From NCBI RefSeq assembly GCF_003002815.1, contig NZ_PVTF01000017.1, positions 62,001 to 126,000 of the forward strand: a stretch of DNA of 64,000 nucleotides. The letters run 5' to 3'. Below are positions 49,035 to 58,726 of this stretch, piece by piece. A model generated the notes under the pieces. That model saw only the letters and a list, made by a program, of their open reading frames with translations. It had not been told where the DNA came from and made no database searches. The stretch is from Umezawaea tangerina. Lineage in GTDB: Bacteria; Actinomycetota; Actinomycetes; Mycobacteriales; Pseudonocardiaceae. Numbering within the stretch: position 1 is the stretch's first letter; each line of letters opens with the position of its first letter. The position numbers and the translations under genes are program-made.

Positions 49035-50303
49035 GTGAGTGAGCACTTCCGGGTCCACGGCGGAGCGCGGCTGGTCGGCGAGGTCGATGTCGTCGGGGCC
49101 AAGAACAGCGTGTTGAAGCTGATGGCGGCGGCACTGCTCGCCGAGGGCACTTCGACCATCACGAACTGCCCGGAGATCCTGGACGTCCCGCTCATGGCGG
49201 ACGTCCTGCGCAGCCTCGGCTGCGTCGTGGTCATCGAGGGCGACGTGGTCACGATCACCACGCCCGCCGAGCTGAACCACCGCGCCGACTCCGAGGCCAT
49301 GGGCAAGCTGCGCGCCTCGGTGTGCGTGCTCGGCCCGCTCGTCGGCCGCTGCAAGCGCGCCGTCGTGGCGCTGCCCGGTGGCGACGCGATCGGCTCGCGG
49401 CCGCTGGACATGCACCAGGCGGGTCTGCGGAAGCTCGGCGCCACCACGGAGATCGAGCACGGCTGCGTCGTCGCGAACGCCGAGGGCCTGCACGGCGCCC
49501 AGATCTGGCTCGACTTCCCGAGCGTGGGCGCGACCGAGAACATCCTGATGGCCGCGGTGCTGGCCAAGGGCACGACGGTGATCGACAACGCGGCCCGCGA
49601 GCCGGAGATCATCGACATCTGCCTGATGCTCCAGGACATGGGCGCCAAGATCGAGGGCGCGGGCACGTCCACGCTGACCGTGCACGGCGTCGACAGCCTG
49701 AACCCGACCGAGCACCGCGTGGTCGGCGACCGGATCGTCGGCGCGACGTGGGCGTTCGCCGCCGCGATGACCCGCGGCGACATCCGGGTCCGCGGCGTGA
49801 ACCCGCACCACATCGACCTCGTGCTGGAGAAGCTCCGGATGGCGGGCGCCGAGGTCACCACCTACGAGGGCGGTCCCGACGAGGGCTTCCGCGTGGTGCA
49901 GGAGGGCAGGCCGAAGTCGGTCGACTTCGTCACGCTGCCCTACCCCGGCTTCGCCACCGACAACCAGCCGTTCGCCATCGCGCTGTCCACGGTGTCCGAG
50001 GGCACGTCGATGATCACCGAGAACCTCTTCGAGGCCCGGTTCCGTTTCATCGAGGAGATGATCCGCTTGGGCGCCGACGCCCGCACCGACGGCCACCACG
50101 CCGTCGTCCGCGGTGTCGAGCGCCTCTCCAGCGCCCCGGTGTGGGCCTCCGACATCCGCGCGGGCGCGGGCCTCGTGCTAGCCGGCCTGTGCGCGGACGG
50201 CGCGACCGAGGTGTACGAGATCTTCCACATCGAGCGCGGCTACCCCGGCTTCGTGGAGAACCTCCGCAAGCTCGGCGCGAGCGTCGAGCGCGTCACCGCC
50301 TAG
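49035..50303 (+). CDS. murA: UDP-N-acetylglucosamine 1-carboxyvinyltransferase with Asp active site
   Basis: The 422-residue enzyme transfers enolpyruvate from PEP to UDP-GlcNAc, the first committed step of peptidoglycan synthesis. The active-site loop reads [13 protein letters not shown], so residue 117 is Asp where most bacteria have Cys. The same change in M. tuberculosis MurA makes it insensitive to fosfomycin. GTG 49035 has GAGGAG 7 nt upstream. No rRNA operon follows, unlike mycobacteria. Confidence 0.97.
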   Translation: MSEHFRVHGGARLVGEVDVVGAKNSVLKLMAAALLAEGTSTITNCPEILDVPLMADVLRSLGCVVVIEGDVVTITTPAELNHRADSEAMGKLRASVCVLGPLVGRCKRAVVALPGGDAIGSRPLDMHQAGLRKLGATTEIEHGCVVANAEGLHGAQIWLDFPSVGATENILMAAVLAKGTTVIDNAAREPEIIDICLMLQDMGAKIEGAGTSTLTVHGVDSLNPTEHRVVGDRIVGATWAFAAAMTRGDIRVRGVNPHHIDLVLEKLRMAGAEVTTYEGGPDEGFRVVQEGRPKSVDFVTLPYPGFATDNQPFAIALSTVSEGTSMITENLFEARFRFIEEMIRLGADARTDGHHAVVRGVERLSSAPVWASDIRAGAGLVLAGLCADGATEVYEIFHIERGYPGFVENLRKLGASVERVTA

Positions 50304-50608
50304 ACGTCCCTCAGCACGAGCTTCGCGTCCGGGACGTCTACCGGGAACACCATCACCCGGTAGGCGCCCGGTTCGCTGCCCCGCACGGACGTGGCCTTGA
50401 TCCCGGCCGTGCGCAAGCGCTTGGCCAGCACCCGCGCCGCCTCTTCCGTCGGGACCAGAGCGACCTCGTTGAGCAGCCCGAAGTCGTCACCGGTGTAGTC
50501 CGGCACGGCCCGGCGGTCGTTGCCGAACGCCCACCGCAGCACCCCGGCGAACAAGCCGAAGACCGCGATCAGCACCAGGGTTTGGGTCCACGCGTTCACG
50601 TGGTCCAT
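50300..50608 (-). CDS. Small membrane-anchored hypothetical protein
   Basis: From ATG 50608 the product is 102 residues: a membrane helix at about 9-27 ([18 protein letters not shown]) and a soluble alpha/beta domain ([38 protein letters not shown]). The domain resembles the ferredoxin-like DUF2007/SPOR-type signal-transducing folds, but this is only a shape argument. Its TAG stop overlaps that of murA. The open frame upstream of 50608 has no conserved features. Confidence 0.75.
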   Translation of the reverse strand: MDHVNAWTQTLVLIAVFGLFAGVLRWAFGNDRRAVPDYTGDDFGLLNEVALVPTEEAARVLAKRLRTAGIKATSVRGSEPGAYRVMVFPVDVPDAKLVLRDV

Positions 50609-50835
50609 CGTCCGCCACCACGACCGTCTCGCGCCGCCCGCGAATGGCGGATTCATCGCCTCGGCTGAGACTCGATCGGTGGGCGATACCGCCTTCGGCA
50701 TGCCTCGGCGCATCCCGACAACCCGCTGGTTCCGATACCTGCATTCACCCGATGGTGAAAACGCGAGTACACGTCCGGGTGTGTCCGGTTCCCCAAGTCC
50801 AGTCGTACCGTTCGGGTGCGGGAAGAGGTGCGCCC

Positions 50836-51207
50836 ATGGTGGACGGCCACGGCTGTTTCGTGTCACTCGACGGGCCGAGTGGAGTCGGTAAGTCCACCGT
50901 CAGCGCGCTTCTCGTCGGCAAGCTCCGCAGTCACGACGGCATCACCGTGCCGGACGTCTCGGTCTTCCTGCTCGGGGATCCTGTTGTCTGCGTGGAACGA
51001 GCGGCGGCACGTGGCCAGTACAGCCGTTTCCACAACGCGGATGTCGGCGAGGCCATTGCCGAACTGCGAGCGTTCTCGGTGGCCGCTGATGCGCTCGCTG
51101 CTATCGGTTACCCCGTACACCGCCACGACATCTCGGACACCACCGCCGATCAGGTGGCGGACGCTCTGCTCCCGGTGGTCCTGGCAGCGAAGGAGGGCGG
51201 GTCATGA
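50836..51207 (+). CDS. Shortened P-loop (thymidylate kinase-like) nucleotide kinase
   Basis: The 123-residue product has Walker A GPSGVGKST at 13-21, preceded by FVSLD as in dTMP kinases. At about residue 35 it passes directly into what looks like the late part of that fold (VPDVSVFLLGDPVVCVERAAARG, SRFHN, AAIGYPVHRHDIS). Thymidylate kinases are about 200 residues; the DR(Y/F) substrate motif and nucleoside pocket that belong between these parts are missing. It is probably an internally deleted, inactive or altered kinase. ATG 50836 follows GGAAGAGG. The stop overlaps the radical SAM start as ATGA. GC is lower than in flanking genes. Confidence 0.75.
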   Translation: MVDGHGCFVSLDGPSGVGKSTVSALLVGKLRSHDGITVPDVSVFLLGDPVVCVERAAARGQYSRFHNADVGEAIAELRAFSVAADALAAIGYPVHRHDISDTTADQVADALLPVVLAAKEGGS

Positions 51208-52514
51208 GGGTCGCTTTGCTGTACCCCGAGGTCTACGACATGGCGCGTTTCAAAGAGCGCCGACGTGAGTTCCCGCCGTTCGGTGTGTTGTACCTAGCCG
51301 CGGTCGTTGAACAAGCTGGCCACCAGGTGGACGTGATCAAGGTGACACCAGAGGCGACCGCACTCGACCTGACCGACTTCGAGGCCATCGGGTTCAGCCT
51401 CGCGTCCTCGGCCACCTACGGGGTCATGCTGGAAGCCCGGTGGCTCTCAGCTATTAGGCAGGATGCGCTCGTCATGGTTGGAGGGGTTCACTGCAACTTC
51501 TACCCGGAGTCCAGTCTCGCCGACTTCGACGCCCACGTGGCGAGCACCGGTGAGTCGGAGGAAACCATCCTGGAGATCCTTGGTAGAGCTGCTACGAAGC
51601 GCTTCGAGGGTGTGCCGGGCTTGTTGTGGCGAGATGGTGGTCTGCTCAGGTGCGAGCGCTCAAGGCCGCTGCTTCGCGACATCGATCAGCTACCGCTCCC
51701 GGCTCGTCACTTGTTGCCCGTGGACGACTTCGTCATCTCCGACAGGTTGGCAGGCACCGATTACCGCATGGCGCACGTCATGTTCAGCCGAGGATGTCCC
51801 TTCCCGTGCAGCTTCTGCGCTGCGGGACAGACCCGTATCCAATATCGCAGCGGCGCAAGTGCTAGGCGTGAGCTGTCCCACCTGATCGATGCCTACGGTA
51901 TCGAAGGCTTCGCCATAGTGGACGACAACTTCATCGTCAACAAGACCAAGGTCGGTGATATCTGTGAGCAGATCCAAGACCTTGGGCTCAAGTGGTCGGC
52001 TCTGTCGCGCGTCGACACGATCGATGAGCCCTTGTTGGTCAAGATGGCCAGTTCGGGTTGCATCGAGGTGAAGTACGGCATGGAGTCCGGTAGTGAGCAG
52101 CTCCTCAGGGCGATGCGCAAGAACACCACGAAGCAGCAGATCAAGCGCGCTGTTCGCGCCACCGTGGATGCGGGTATCGCCGCGAAGGTGTTCGTCATCC
52201 ACGGGTTTCCAGGGGAGAGCATGGCGACGACCGAGGAGACCATCGAGCTGCTCGGCGAACTCGGGGCGAGCATCTCGCGGGTGTCCCTCTTCCGCTTCGT
52301 GCCTTTACCTGGAACCCAGGTGTACAACAGGGCGGTCGACTTCGACGTGCGGGGTACCCATTTGCAGCCGGACTGGGACGGCGAGTGGTCGAAGTTCCAC
52401 ATCCATCACAACCAGCGGCATTGGTGGGGTGATGACGGCGACTGGGTGGAAACCGAGCGCTCCTACCTGCGTCTTCGCGAGTTCGTGGAAAGCAACTGGA
52501 ACGCCCAGGGGTAA
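51204..52514 (+). CDS. B12-binding-type radical SAM protein
   Basis: The 436-residue protein has an N-terminal Rossmann domain (about 1-125) like the cobalamin-binding domain of BchE-type enzymes. It lacks the DxHxxG signature, so B12 would bind base-on or not at all. The radical SAM core carries Cys198, Cys202 and Cys205 in CPFPCSFC (CX3CX2C). YGMESGSEQLLRAM and FVIHGFPGES are typical of the family. The C-terminus is rich in His and Trp. Substrate is unknown. Hand counts of three 60-base lines gave 65, 50 and 60 percent GC, clearly below the window norm, which suggests transfer. It is translationally coupled to the kinase-like gene. Confidence 0.9.
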   Translation: MRVALLYPEVYDMARFKERRREFPPFGVLYLAAVVEQAGHQVDVIKVTPEATALDLTDFEAIGFSLASSATYGVMLEARWLSAIRQDALVMVGGVHCNFYPESSLADFDAHVASTGESEETILEILGRAATKRFEGVPGLLWRDGGLLRCERSRPLLRDIDQLPLPARHLLPVDDFVISDRLAGTDYRMAHVMFSRGCPFPCSFCAAGQTRIQYRSGASARRELSHLIDAYGIEGFAIVDDNFIVNKTKVGDICEQIQDLGLKWSALSRVDTIDEPLLVKMASSGCIEVKYGMESGSEQLLRAMRKNTTKQQIKRAVRATVDAGIAAKVFVIHGFPGESMATTEETIELLGELGASISRVSLFRFVPLPGTQVYNRAVDFDVRGTHLQPDWDGEWSKFHIHHNQRHWWGDDGDWVETERSYLRLREFVESNWNAQG

Positions 52515-52536
52515 TGAAGATCAACTATTGCTGTGT

Positions 52537-52542
52537 TAGCAT
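52537..52542 (+). promoter_or_regulatory. -10 element TAGCAT for the HTH_42 gene
   Basis: TAGCAT lies in an AT-richer gap and ends 5 nt before ATG 52548. It suggests that this gene has its own promoter in addition to any read-through from the radical SAM gene. Confidence 0.45.
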
Positions 52543-52547
52543 CACGC

Positions 52548-53741
52548 ATGGTTTCTGCTTTTCCTGAAGTTGTCGAATCCCATGGATTGAACGCGGAAGA
52601 CGCCGAGAAGCTGTGGAATTGGGTGCTTCGTCGTCAGGGCTTGGCGGGGGACACTAAACTGCCATCAGTGGTGGAGGTGGCCGAAGTCGCATTGGGATTG
52701 CACGCGGCGAGATTGCCTTCGCCGTTCGCGACGGTGTTGGCACGCGCGTCGACACCCGACGTGGCGATGGATTTGTTCACCCCCGCTTCCCGCAGCACGG
52801 TCATGACCGTGCGATGCATGCGCAAGACGCTGCACACGTTGCCGTTGTCGTTGGCACAAGCCGCGCATGGCGCTACGGTGCACTTCCGGGAAAGGGATGC
52901 TCTTCGGATGGCGGTCAACGCCGGTCTCGACGCCAGAACCCTTTCCCGTGTCACGGAGTCCATTGCCGATCTGCTCGGCCGTGACGGTGCGTTGTTCCAC
53001 CGGGACGTGGAGACCCGTCTAGTAGGCGGGTGCACCACCACCGCGGCCGTCCGGGTCGCGCTCAAGTTGGCTTGGGAACGTGGGCAGCTCGCTTACGTCA
53101 ACGAAACGACGGGCTGGAACCGCGAGCACCGCAAATTCGCCCTCACCGGGATGCTGTACCCGGAACTCGACATGGCGATGGACCGGGCACAGGCCACCGC
53201 ACAGCTTGTGGAGGTCTACTTCGACCGCTACGGGCCAGCCTCCTTGCGTGACGCGATGTGGTGGTCCGGCTTGTCGCGTTCGGCGATCACCGGGGCGATG
53301 TCCTCGTCGGACCAGACCTGGGCGGCCGTCCGCACACCTTGGGCGGACGTGCCGTTGTACATGCACCAGTGGCGTTTCGACGAGTTTCGTACGACTAGCG
53401 CGGCAGATCACCACACCGGTCTCAACTTCCTTGCGCACGAGGACGTAGCGCTCAAAGCCTACTTCGAGACGCGGCGGCGCTACCTGGGAGGGTTGGCGCC
53501 GCGGCGGGCGTTTAACCAGATTGGTGAGGTACTGCCGACGATCCTGTTCGAGGGGCAGGTGGTCGGTACGTGGACCTGGAACACGGTGACCAAAGCGATT
53601 GCCTGTGACGTGGTCCGTGGCGCTGTCCCGCCTTTCGTGCGAGCGGACGTCGGACGGCGAGCTCGCCACTTGTCGGAAGCTCTTCGACGAGGGTGGGCGC
53701 CCGTCTCGGCGAGGCGTCAGGCCTTCTCTGCGGTGCTGTGA
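52548..53741 (+). CDS. HTH_42 (AlkZ/YcaQ-like) winged-helix DNA-binding protein
   Basis: The 397-residue protein follows the HTH_42 family plan. VALGLHAARLPSPF lies where the catalytic loop is expected, TVMTVRCMRKTLHTLP matches the family's MRGTLH segment, DRYGPASLRDAMWWSGL forms the middle winged helix, and ILFEGQVVGTWTWN ends the beta-barrel. AlkZ and YcaQ proteins are DNA glycosylases that remove bulky alkyl lesions or unhook cross-links using a Q-x-D or Q-x-Q motif. The matching residues here are His52-Ala53-Ala54, so ordinary catalysis is doubtful. It sits in a lower-GC cassette with a kinase-like gene, a radical SAM gene and a MazG gene. Confidence 0.83.
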   Translation: MVSAFPEVVESHGLNAEDAEKLWNWVLRRQGLAGDTKLPSVVEVAEVALGLHAARLPSPFATVLARASTPDVAMDLFTPASRSTVMTVRCMRKTLHTLPLSLAQAAHGATVHFRERDALRMAVNAGLDARTLSRVTESIADLLGRDGALFHRDVETRLVGGCTTTAAVRVALKLAWERGQLAYVNETTGWNREHRKFALTGMLYPELDMAMDRAQATAQLVEVYFDRYGPASLRDAMWWSGLSRSAITGAMSSSDQTWAAVRTPWADVPLYMHQWRFDEFRTTSAADHHTGLNFLAHEDVALKAYFETRRRYLGGLAPRRAFNQIGEVLPTILFEGQVVGTWTWNTVTKAIACDVVRGAVPPFVRADVGRRARHLSEALRRGWAPVSARRQAFSAVL

Positions 53742-53874
53742 AGTGAGGGCGGGGGATCGAGCGGCGTGTCGTCGGCGTGTCGGTGACGAGGTTGGAGTGG
53801 GAAGCGTTGGCCCGCCTGAACCAGTGCTAGTGTGCCCGCTTGGCCGCACCGTCCAGTATTCGCGAGGTTGGTAA

Positions 53875-54192
53875 ATGCTTCCCCTGAAGCAAGCGTCAGC
53901 TCTTGACGACGTGCAGCGCTATGTCGCTGAGATGGAAGTGGAGCGCGGCTTTTCCGACAGTACCGTCCTAGAGCAAGGGCTCAAGCTCGGGGAAGAAGTC
54001 GGGGAACTGTTCAAGGCTATTCGCAAGCATGAGCAGATGTCGATTGATGCCACTGCGGTGACCGGTACCGTGGATGAGGAACTGGCCGACGTCCTGATCT
54101 ACGTGTGCGCCATTGCCAATCGATTCGGCATCAGCCTGGATGAAGCGCTCCGGAACAAGGAAGCGCTCAACGAAACTCGTACCTGGGTGTAG
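53875..54192 (+). CDS. MazG-like nucleotide pyrophosphohydrolase
   Basis: The 105-residue all-alpha NTP pyrophosphohydrolase has the magnesium-binding pattern EExxE at 40-44 (EEVGE) and ExxD at 69-72 (ELAD). This is a single MazG domain of the short type that hydrolyses non-canonical or excess NTPs/dNTPs to NMPs. It closes the lower-GC cassette, 133 bp after the HTH_42 gene. Substrate is unknown. Confidence 0.88.
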   Translation: MLPLKQASALDDVQRYVAEMEVERGFSDSTVLEQGLKLGEEVGELFKAIRKHEQMSIDATAVTGTVDEELADVLIYVCAIANRFGISLDEALRNKEALNETRTWV

Positions 54193-54340
54193 CACGGCGT
54201 CATCGCTGTCCAGGGCCCAGCTACTCGGGTGCGTTTGCGGTCCTCCCGGACCGATTCAGTGAGCAACGGCACGTGGACGCGGTGTTACCGGTCAGTACGC
54301 TACGGGCAACAACGTCGTCACCGGCCTCCGGGAGGTTGTC

Positions 54341-56331
<1,991 letters not shown>

Positions 56332-56335
<4 letters not shown>

Positions 56336-56862
56336 AGCCCGGCCAGGACCTCCTTGGTGCTGGTGATCTCGGCGAAGCCGCCGCCGCGCAGGTTCGTGGC
56401 GGTGGCGGCGGTGAGCTGGTCGGCGGTGAGGTCCTCCAGGTCGAACGTGTAGGTGGCGTCGATCGGGACGACGACCCGGTAGCCGAGGTTGCCGCCGACG
56501 CGCGCGGTGGTCTCGACGCAGTGGTTGGTGGAGATGCCGACCACGGTGATGTCGGTGATGCCGCGGTCGGTCAGCCACGCGTGCAGGTCGGTCTCGCCGT
56601 GGAACGCGGAGTTGACCGTCTTGCCGAACAGCAGGTCCGGCACGAGGTCGTCCAGCTCGGGCTTGAACGCGTTGCCGGGCGTGCCCGGTGCGAGGGGGGA
56701 CCCCGGCTTCACGGAGTCGTGGCGGACCGCCACGACCGGGCCCGGCCACGCCTTCACCAGAGCGGCGATGTTCGCCTCGGCGTCGGGGTTGTTGCGCGGA
56801 CCCCAGAACTCCAGGTCGTCGAAGCCGCGCTGGACGTCGATCAGGACGAGTGCTGTTGTCAT
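56332..56862 (-). CDS. Isochorismatase-family cysteine hydrolase
   Basis: The 176-residue protein has the cysteine-hydrolase triad Asp9 (LIDVQ), Lys81 (FGKTVNSAF) and Cys115 (STNHCVETTARVGGNLGY). This fits amidase-type members such as nicotinamidase or carbamoylase rather than true isochorismatase. It diverges from a GlxA-type regulator that probably controls it. Such regulator-hydrolase pairs often act on small amides. Confidence 0.9.
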
Positions 56863-56900
56863 GGGACCACTCTCGCGGGTCGGGGACCGTTCGGGGAAGT

Positions 56901-56933
56901 GGCAGGAGCTGCGCCATGCGGTACTTTCCTGCC
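56901..56933. promoter_or_regulatory. Inverted repeat overlapping the GlxA-type gene start
   Basis: GGCAGGA at 56901-56907 and TCCTGCC at 56927-56933 are exact complements spaced by 19 nt, centre to centre about 2.5 helical turns. The right arm touches the -10 element and ends at the ATG. This is a candidate autoregulatory site in the divergent region. Confidence 0.45.
56922..56927 (+). promoter_or_regulatory. -10 element TACTTT for the GlxA-type regulator gene
   Basis: TACTTT ends 6 nt before ATG 56934 and supports that start over the in-frame ATG 56916, which would lie upstream of the transcription start. Confidence 0.5.
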
Positions 56934-57878
56934 ATGCGCACAGTGGGTGTCCTGGTGCTGCCGGGCAGTCGGGTGTTCGACATCGCGGTGGCCGGCGAGG
57001 TGTGGGGGATCGACCGCCGCGACTCCGGCGTGCCCCTGTTCGAGCTGCGGCTGTGCTCGCCGGGGAAGGTGACCACGGCGCTGGCGCCGATCGGCGCGAT
57101 GCCCGCGACGCACGGCCTGGCCGGGTTGGCGGACTGCGACCTGGTGATCGTGCCGGGGCGCGGCGACCCGCGTGCGCCGGTGCCCGCCGCGGCCGTGAAA
57201 GCCCTGCGGGCCGGCCGTGGCACGGTGGCCGGGTTGTGCTCGGGCGCGTTCACGTTGGCCGCGGCCGGGTTGTTGGACGGGCGGGCGGCCACGACGCACT
57301 GGCGGCTGTTCGACGACCTGGCCGCGGCGGCGCCGAAAGCGCTGGTGCGCAAGGACGTGCTGTTCACGGAGGACGGTCCGGTCTACACGTCGGCCGGTGT
57401 CCTCGGCTGCGCGGACCTGTGCCTGCACCTGGTGCGCCGCGACCACGGGGCCGAGGTCGCGGCGGCGATCGCGCGGCGGATGGTGATGCCGCCCGCGCGG
57501 GAGGGCGGGCAGCGGCAGTACGTCGAGCCGCTGATGCCGGTCCGCGCGGCCAAGTCCGGGGTGGCGTCCACTGTGGACTGGGCGGTCGCCAGGCTGGCGG
57601 AGCCGATCGGCGTGGCCGACCTGGCCGAGCACTCGGGGCTGAGCGGGCGCACGTTCCACCGGACGTTCCTGGCGGCCACGGGGAGCACGCCGGGGCGGTG
57701 GTTGCAGACGCGGCGGGTGGAGCTGGCGCAGCGGCTGCTGGAGACCACGGACCTGACGGTGGACCGGGTCGCCGAGCGGTCCGGGCTCGGCACGGCCGCC
57801 AACCTGCGGCGGAGGCTGCGGGCGGAGCTGGGGGTCGGGCCGGACGCCTACCGGCGGACCTTCCGGGTGGCGGGCTAG
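56934..57878 (+). CDS. GlxA family transcriptional regulator (DJ-1/PfpI plus AraC HTH)
   Basis: The 314-residue regulator has an N-terminal DJ-1/PfpI-like effector domain (about 1-185) with LVIVPGRGD and the nucleophile-elbow region GLCSGAFTLAAAGLLDGR. A C-terminal AraC-type double helix-turn-helix follows (about 215-312; GVADLAEHSGLSGRTFHRTF, VAERSGLGTAANLRRRLRAEL). It is divergent from the isochorismatase-family hydrolase and likely regulates it. A dyad overlaps its own start. Confidence 0.93.
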   Translation: MRTVGVLVLPGSRVFDIAVAGEVWGIDRRDSGVPLFELRLCSPGKVTTALAPIGAMPATHGLAGLADCDLVIVPGRGDPRAPVPAAAVKALRAGRGTVAGLCSGAFTLAAAGLLDGRAATTHWRLFDDLAAAAPKALVRKDVLFTEDGPVYTSAGVLGCADLCLHLVRRDHGAEVAAAIARRMVMPPAREGGQRQYVEPLMPVRAAKSGVASTVDWAVARLAEPIGVADLAEHSGLSGRTFHRTFLAATGSTPGRWLQTRRVELAQRLLETTDLTVDRVAERSGLGTAANLRRRLRAELGVGPDAYRRTFRVAG

Positions 57879-57918
57879 TTCGGGCGGGGAGGGGGCTGCT
57901 CGGGCGTGCCGGTCAGGC

Positions 57919-57924
57919 TAACGT
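57919..57924 (+). promoter_or_regulatory. -10 element TAACGT for the enoyl-CoA hydratase-like gene
   Basis: TAACGT ends 6 nt before ATG 57931; CGGGGC lies between. A leaderless transcript is likely. Confidence 0.5.
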
Positions 57925-57930
57925 CGGGGC

Positions 57931-58704
57931 ATGGCCGACTACCAGCACGTGCTCGTGGCGCATTCCGAGGACGTCGTGCGGATCACGATGAACCGTCCCC
58001 AGCGGCGCAACTCGCTGTCGTTCGAGCACCTGACCGAGCTGTTGGGCGCGTTCCACGAGGCCGCCGCGTCCGGGGCGTCGGGGATCGTGCTGGCCGCCGA
58101 GGGGCCGGTGTTCTCGGCCGGGCACGACTTCGGCGACGTGTCCTCGCGCGACCTGGACGGGGTGCGCGAGCTGCTGACGCTGTGCACGGACCTGATGCGG
58201 ACGATCGAGTCGGTGCCGCAGGTCGTCGTCGCGAGGGTGCACGGGCTGGCCACGGCCGCGGGGTGCCAGCTGGTCGCGTCCTGCGACCTGGCCGTGGCGG
58301 CCGAGGAAGCCGGGTTCGCGTTGCCGGGAGGCAAGGCGGGGTGGTTCTGCCACACGCCCGCGGTGCCGGTGGCGCGGGTGATCGGGCGGAAGCGGTTGAT
58401 GGAGATGGCGTTGACGGGGGACGTGGTGGACGCCCGCACCGCCGCGGAGTGGGGGCTGGTGAACCGGGTCGTGCCCGCCGCCGAGCTGGACTCCGCCGTC
58501 GACGACCTGCTGGCGCGGGCCACCCGCGGCAGCAGGTCCAGCAAGGCGGTCGGGAAGCAGACGCTGTACGCGCAGCTCGACCGGCCGGAGGCGGACGCCT
58601 ACGCGATCGCGGTCGAGGTGATGGCGGCGGCCTCGCAGACGCCCGCCGCGCAGGAGGGGATGGCTTCCTTCCTGGGGAAGCGGGCGCCGGTCTGGACCGA
58701 CTGA
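57931..58704 (+). CDS. Enoyl-CoA hydratase/isomerase family protein (ECHDC3-like)
   Basis: The 257-residue crotonase-fold protein has FSAGHDFGDV in the first oxyanion segment and VHGLATAAGCQLVASCDLAVA in the second. These segments closely resemble the ECHDC3 group. The two catalytic glutamates of true enoyl-CoA hydratases are not evident at the expected sites (GCQLVASCDLA, PGGKAGWFC), so the reaction may differ from simple hydration. The gene is monocistronic with its own promoter and terminator. Confidence 0.88.
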   Translation: MADYQHVLVAHSEDVVRITMNRPQRRNSLSFEHLTELLGAFHEAAASGASGIVLAAEGPVFSAGHDFGDVSSRDLDGVRELLTLCTDLMRTIESVPQVVVARVHGLATAAGCQLVASCDLAVAAEEAGFALPGGKAGWFCHTPAVPVARVIGRKRLMEMALTGDVVDARTAAEWGLVNRVVPAAELDSAVDDLLARATRGSRSSKAVGKQTLYAQLDRPEADAYAIAVEVMAAASQTPAAQEGMASFLGKRAPVWTD

Positions 58705-58721
58705 CCGCCGCGCGGGCGGTC
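58703..58721. terminator. Hairpin terminator between crotonase-fold and S51 peptidase genes
   Basis: A 7-bp stem (GACCGCC / GGCGGTC) with a 5-nt loop begins at the stop codon of the crotonase-fold gene and lies before the stop of the convergent gene. Confidence 0.6.
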
Positions 58722-58726
58722 CCGCG

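Noticed and set aside
50304-50835. rRNA operon expected after murA by analogy with mycobacteria
   Set aside because: No 16S-like sequence is present. The region holds a small membrane protein gene and a short gap.
50644-50835. In-frame N-terminal extension of the kinase-like gene from 50644
   Set aside because: GGAAGAGG lies 8 nt before ATG 50836, and the sequence after that ATG matches the P-loop kinase start. The 64 upstream residues have no conserved features.
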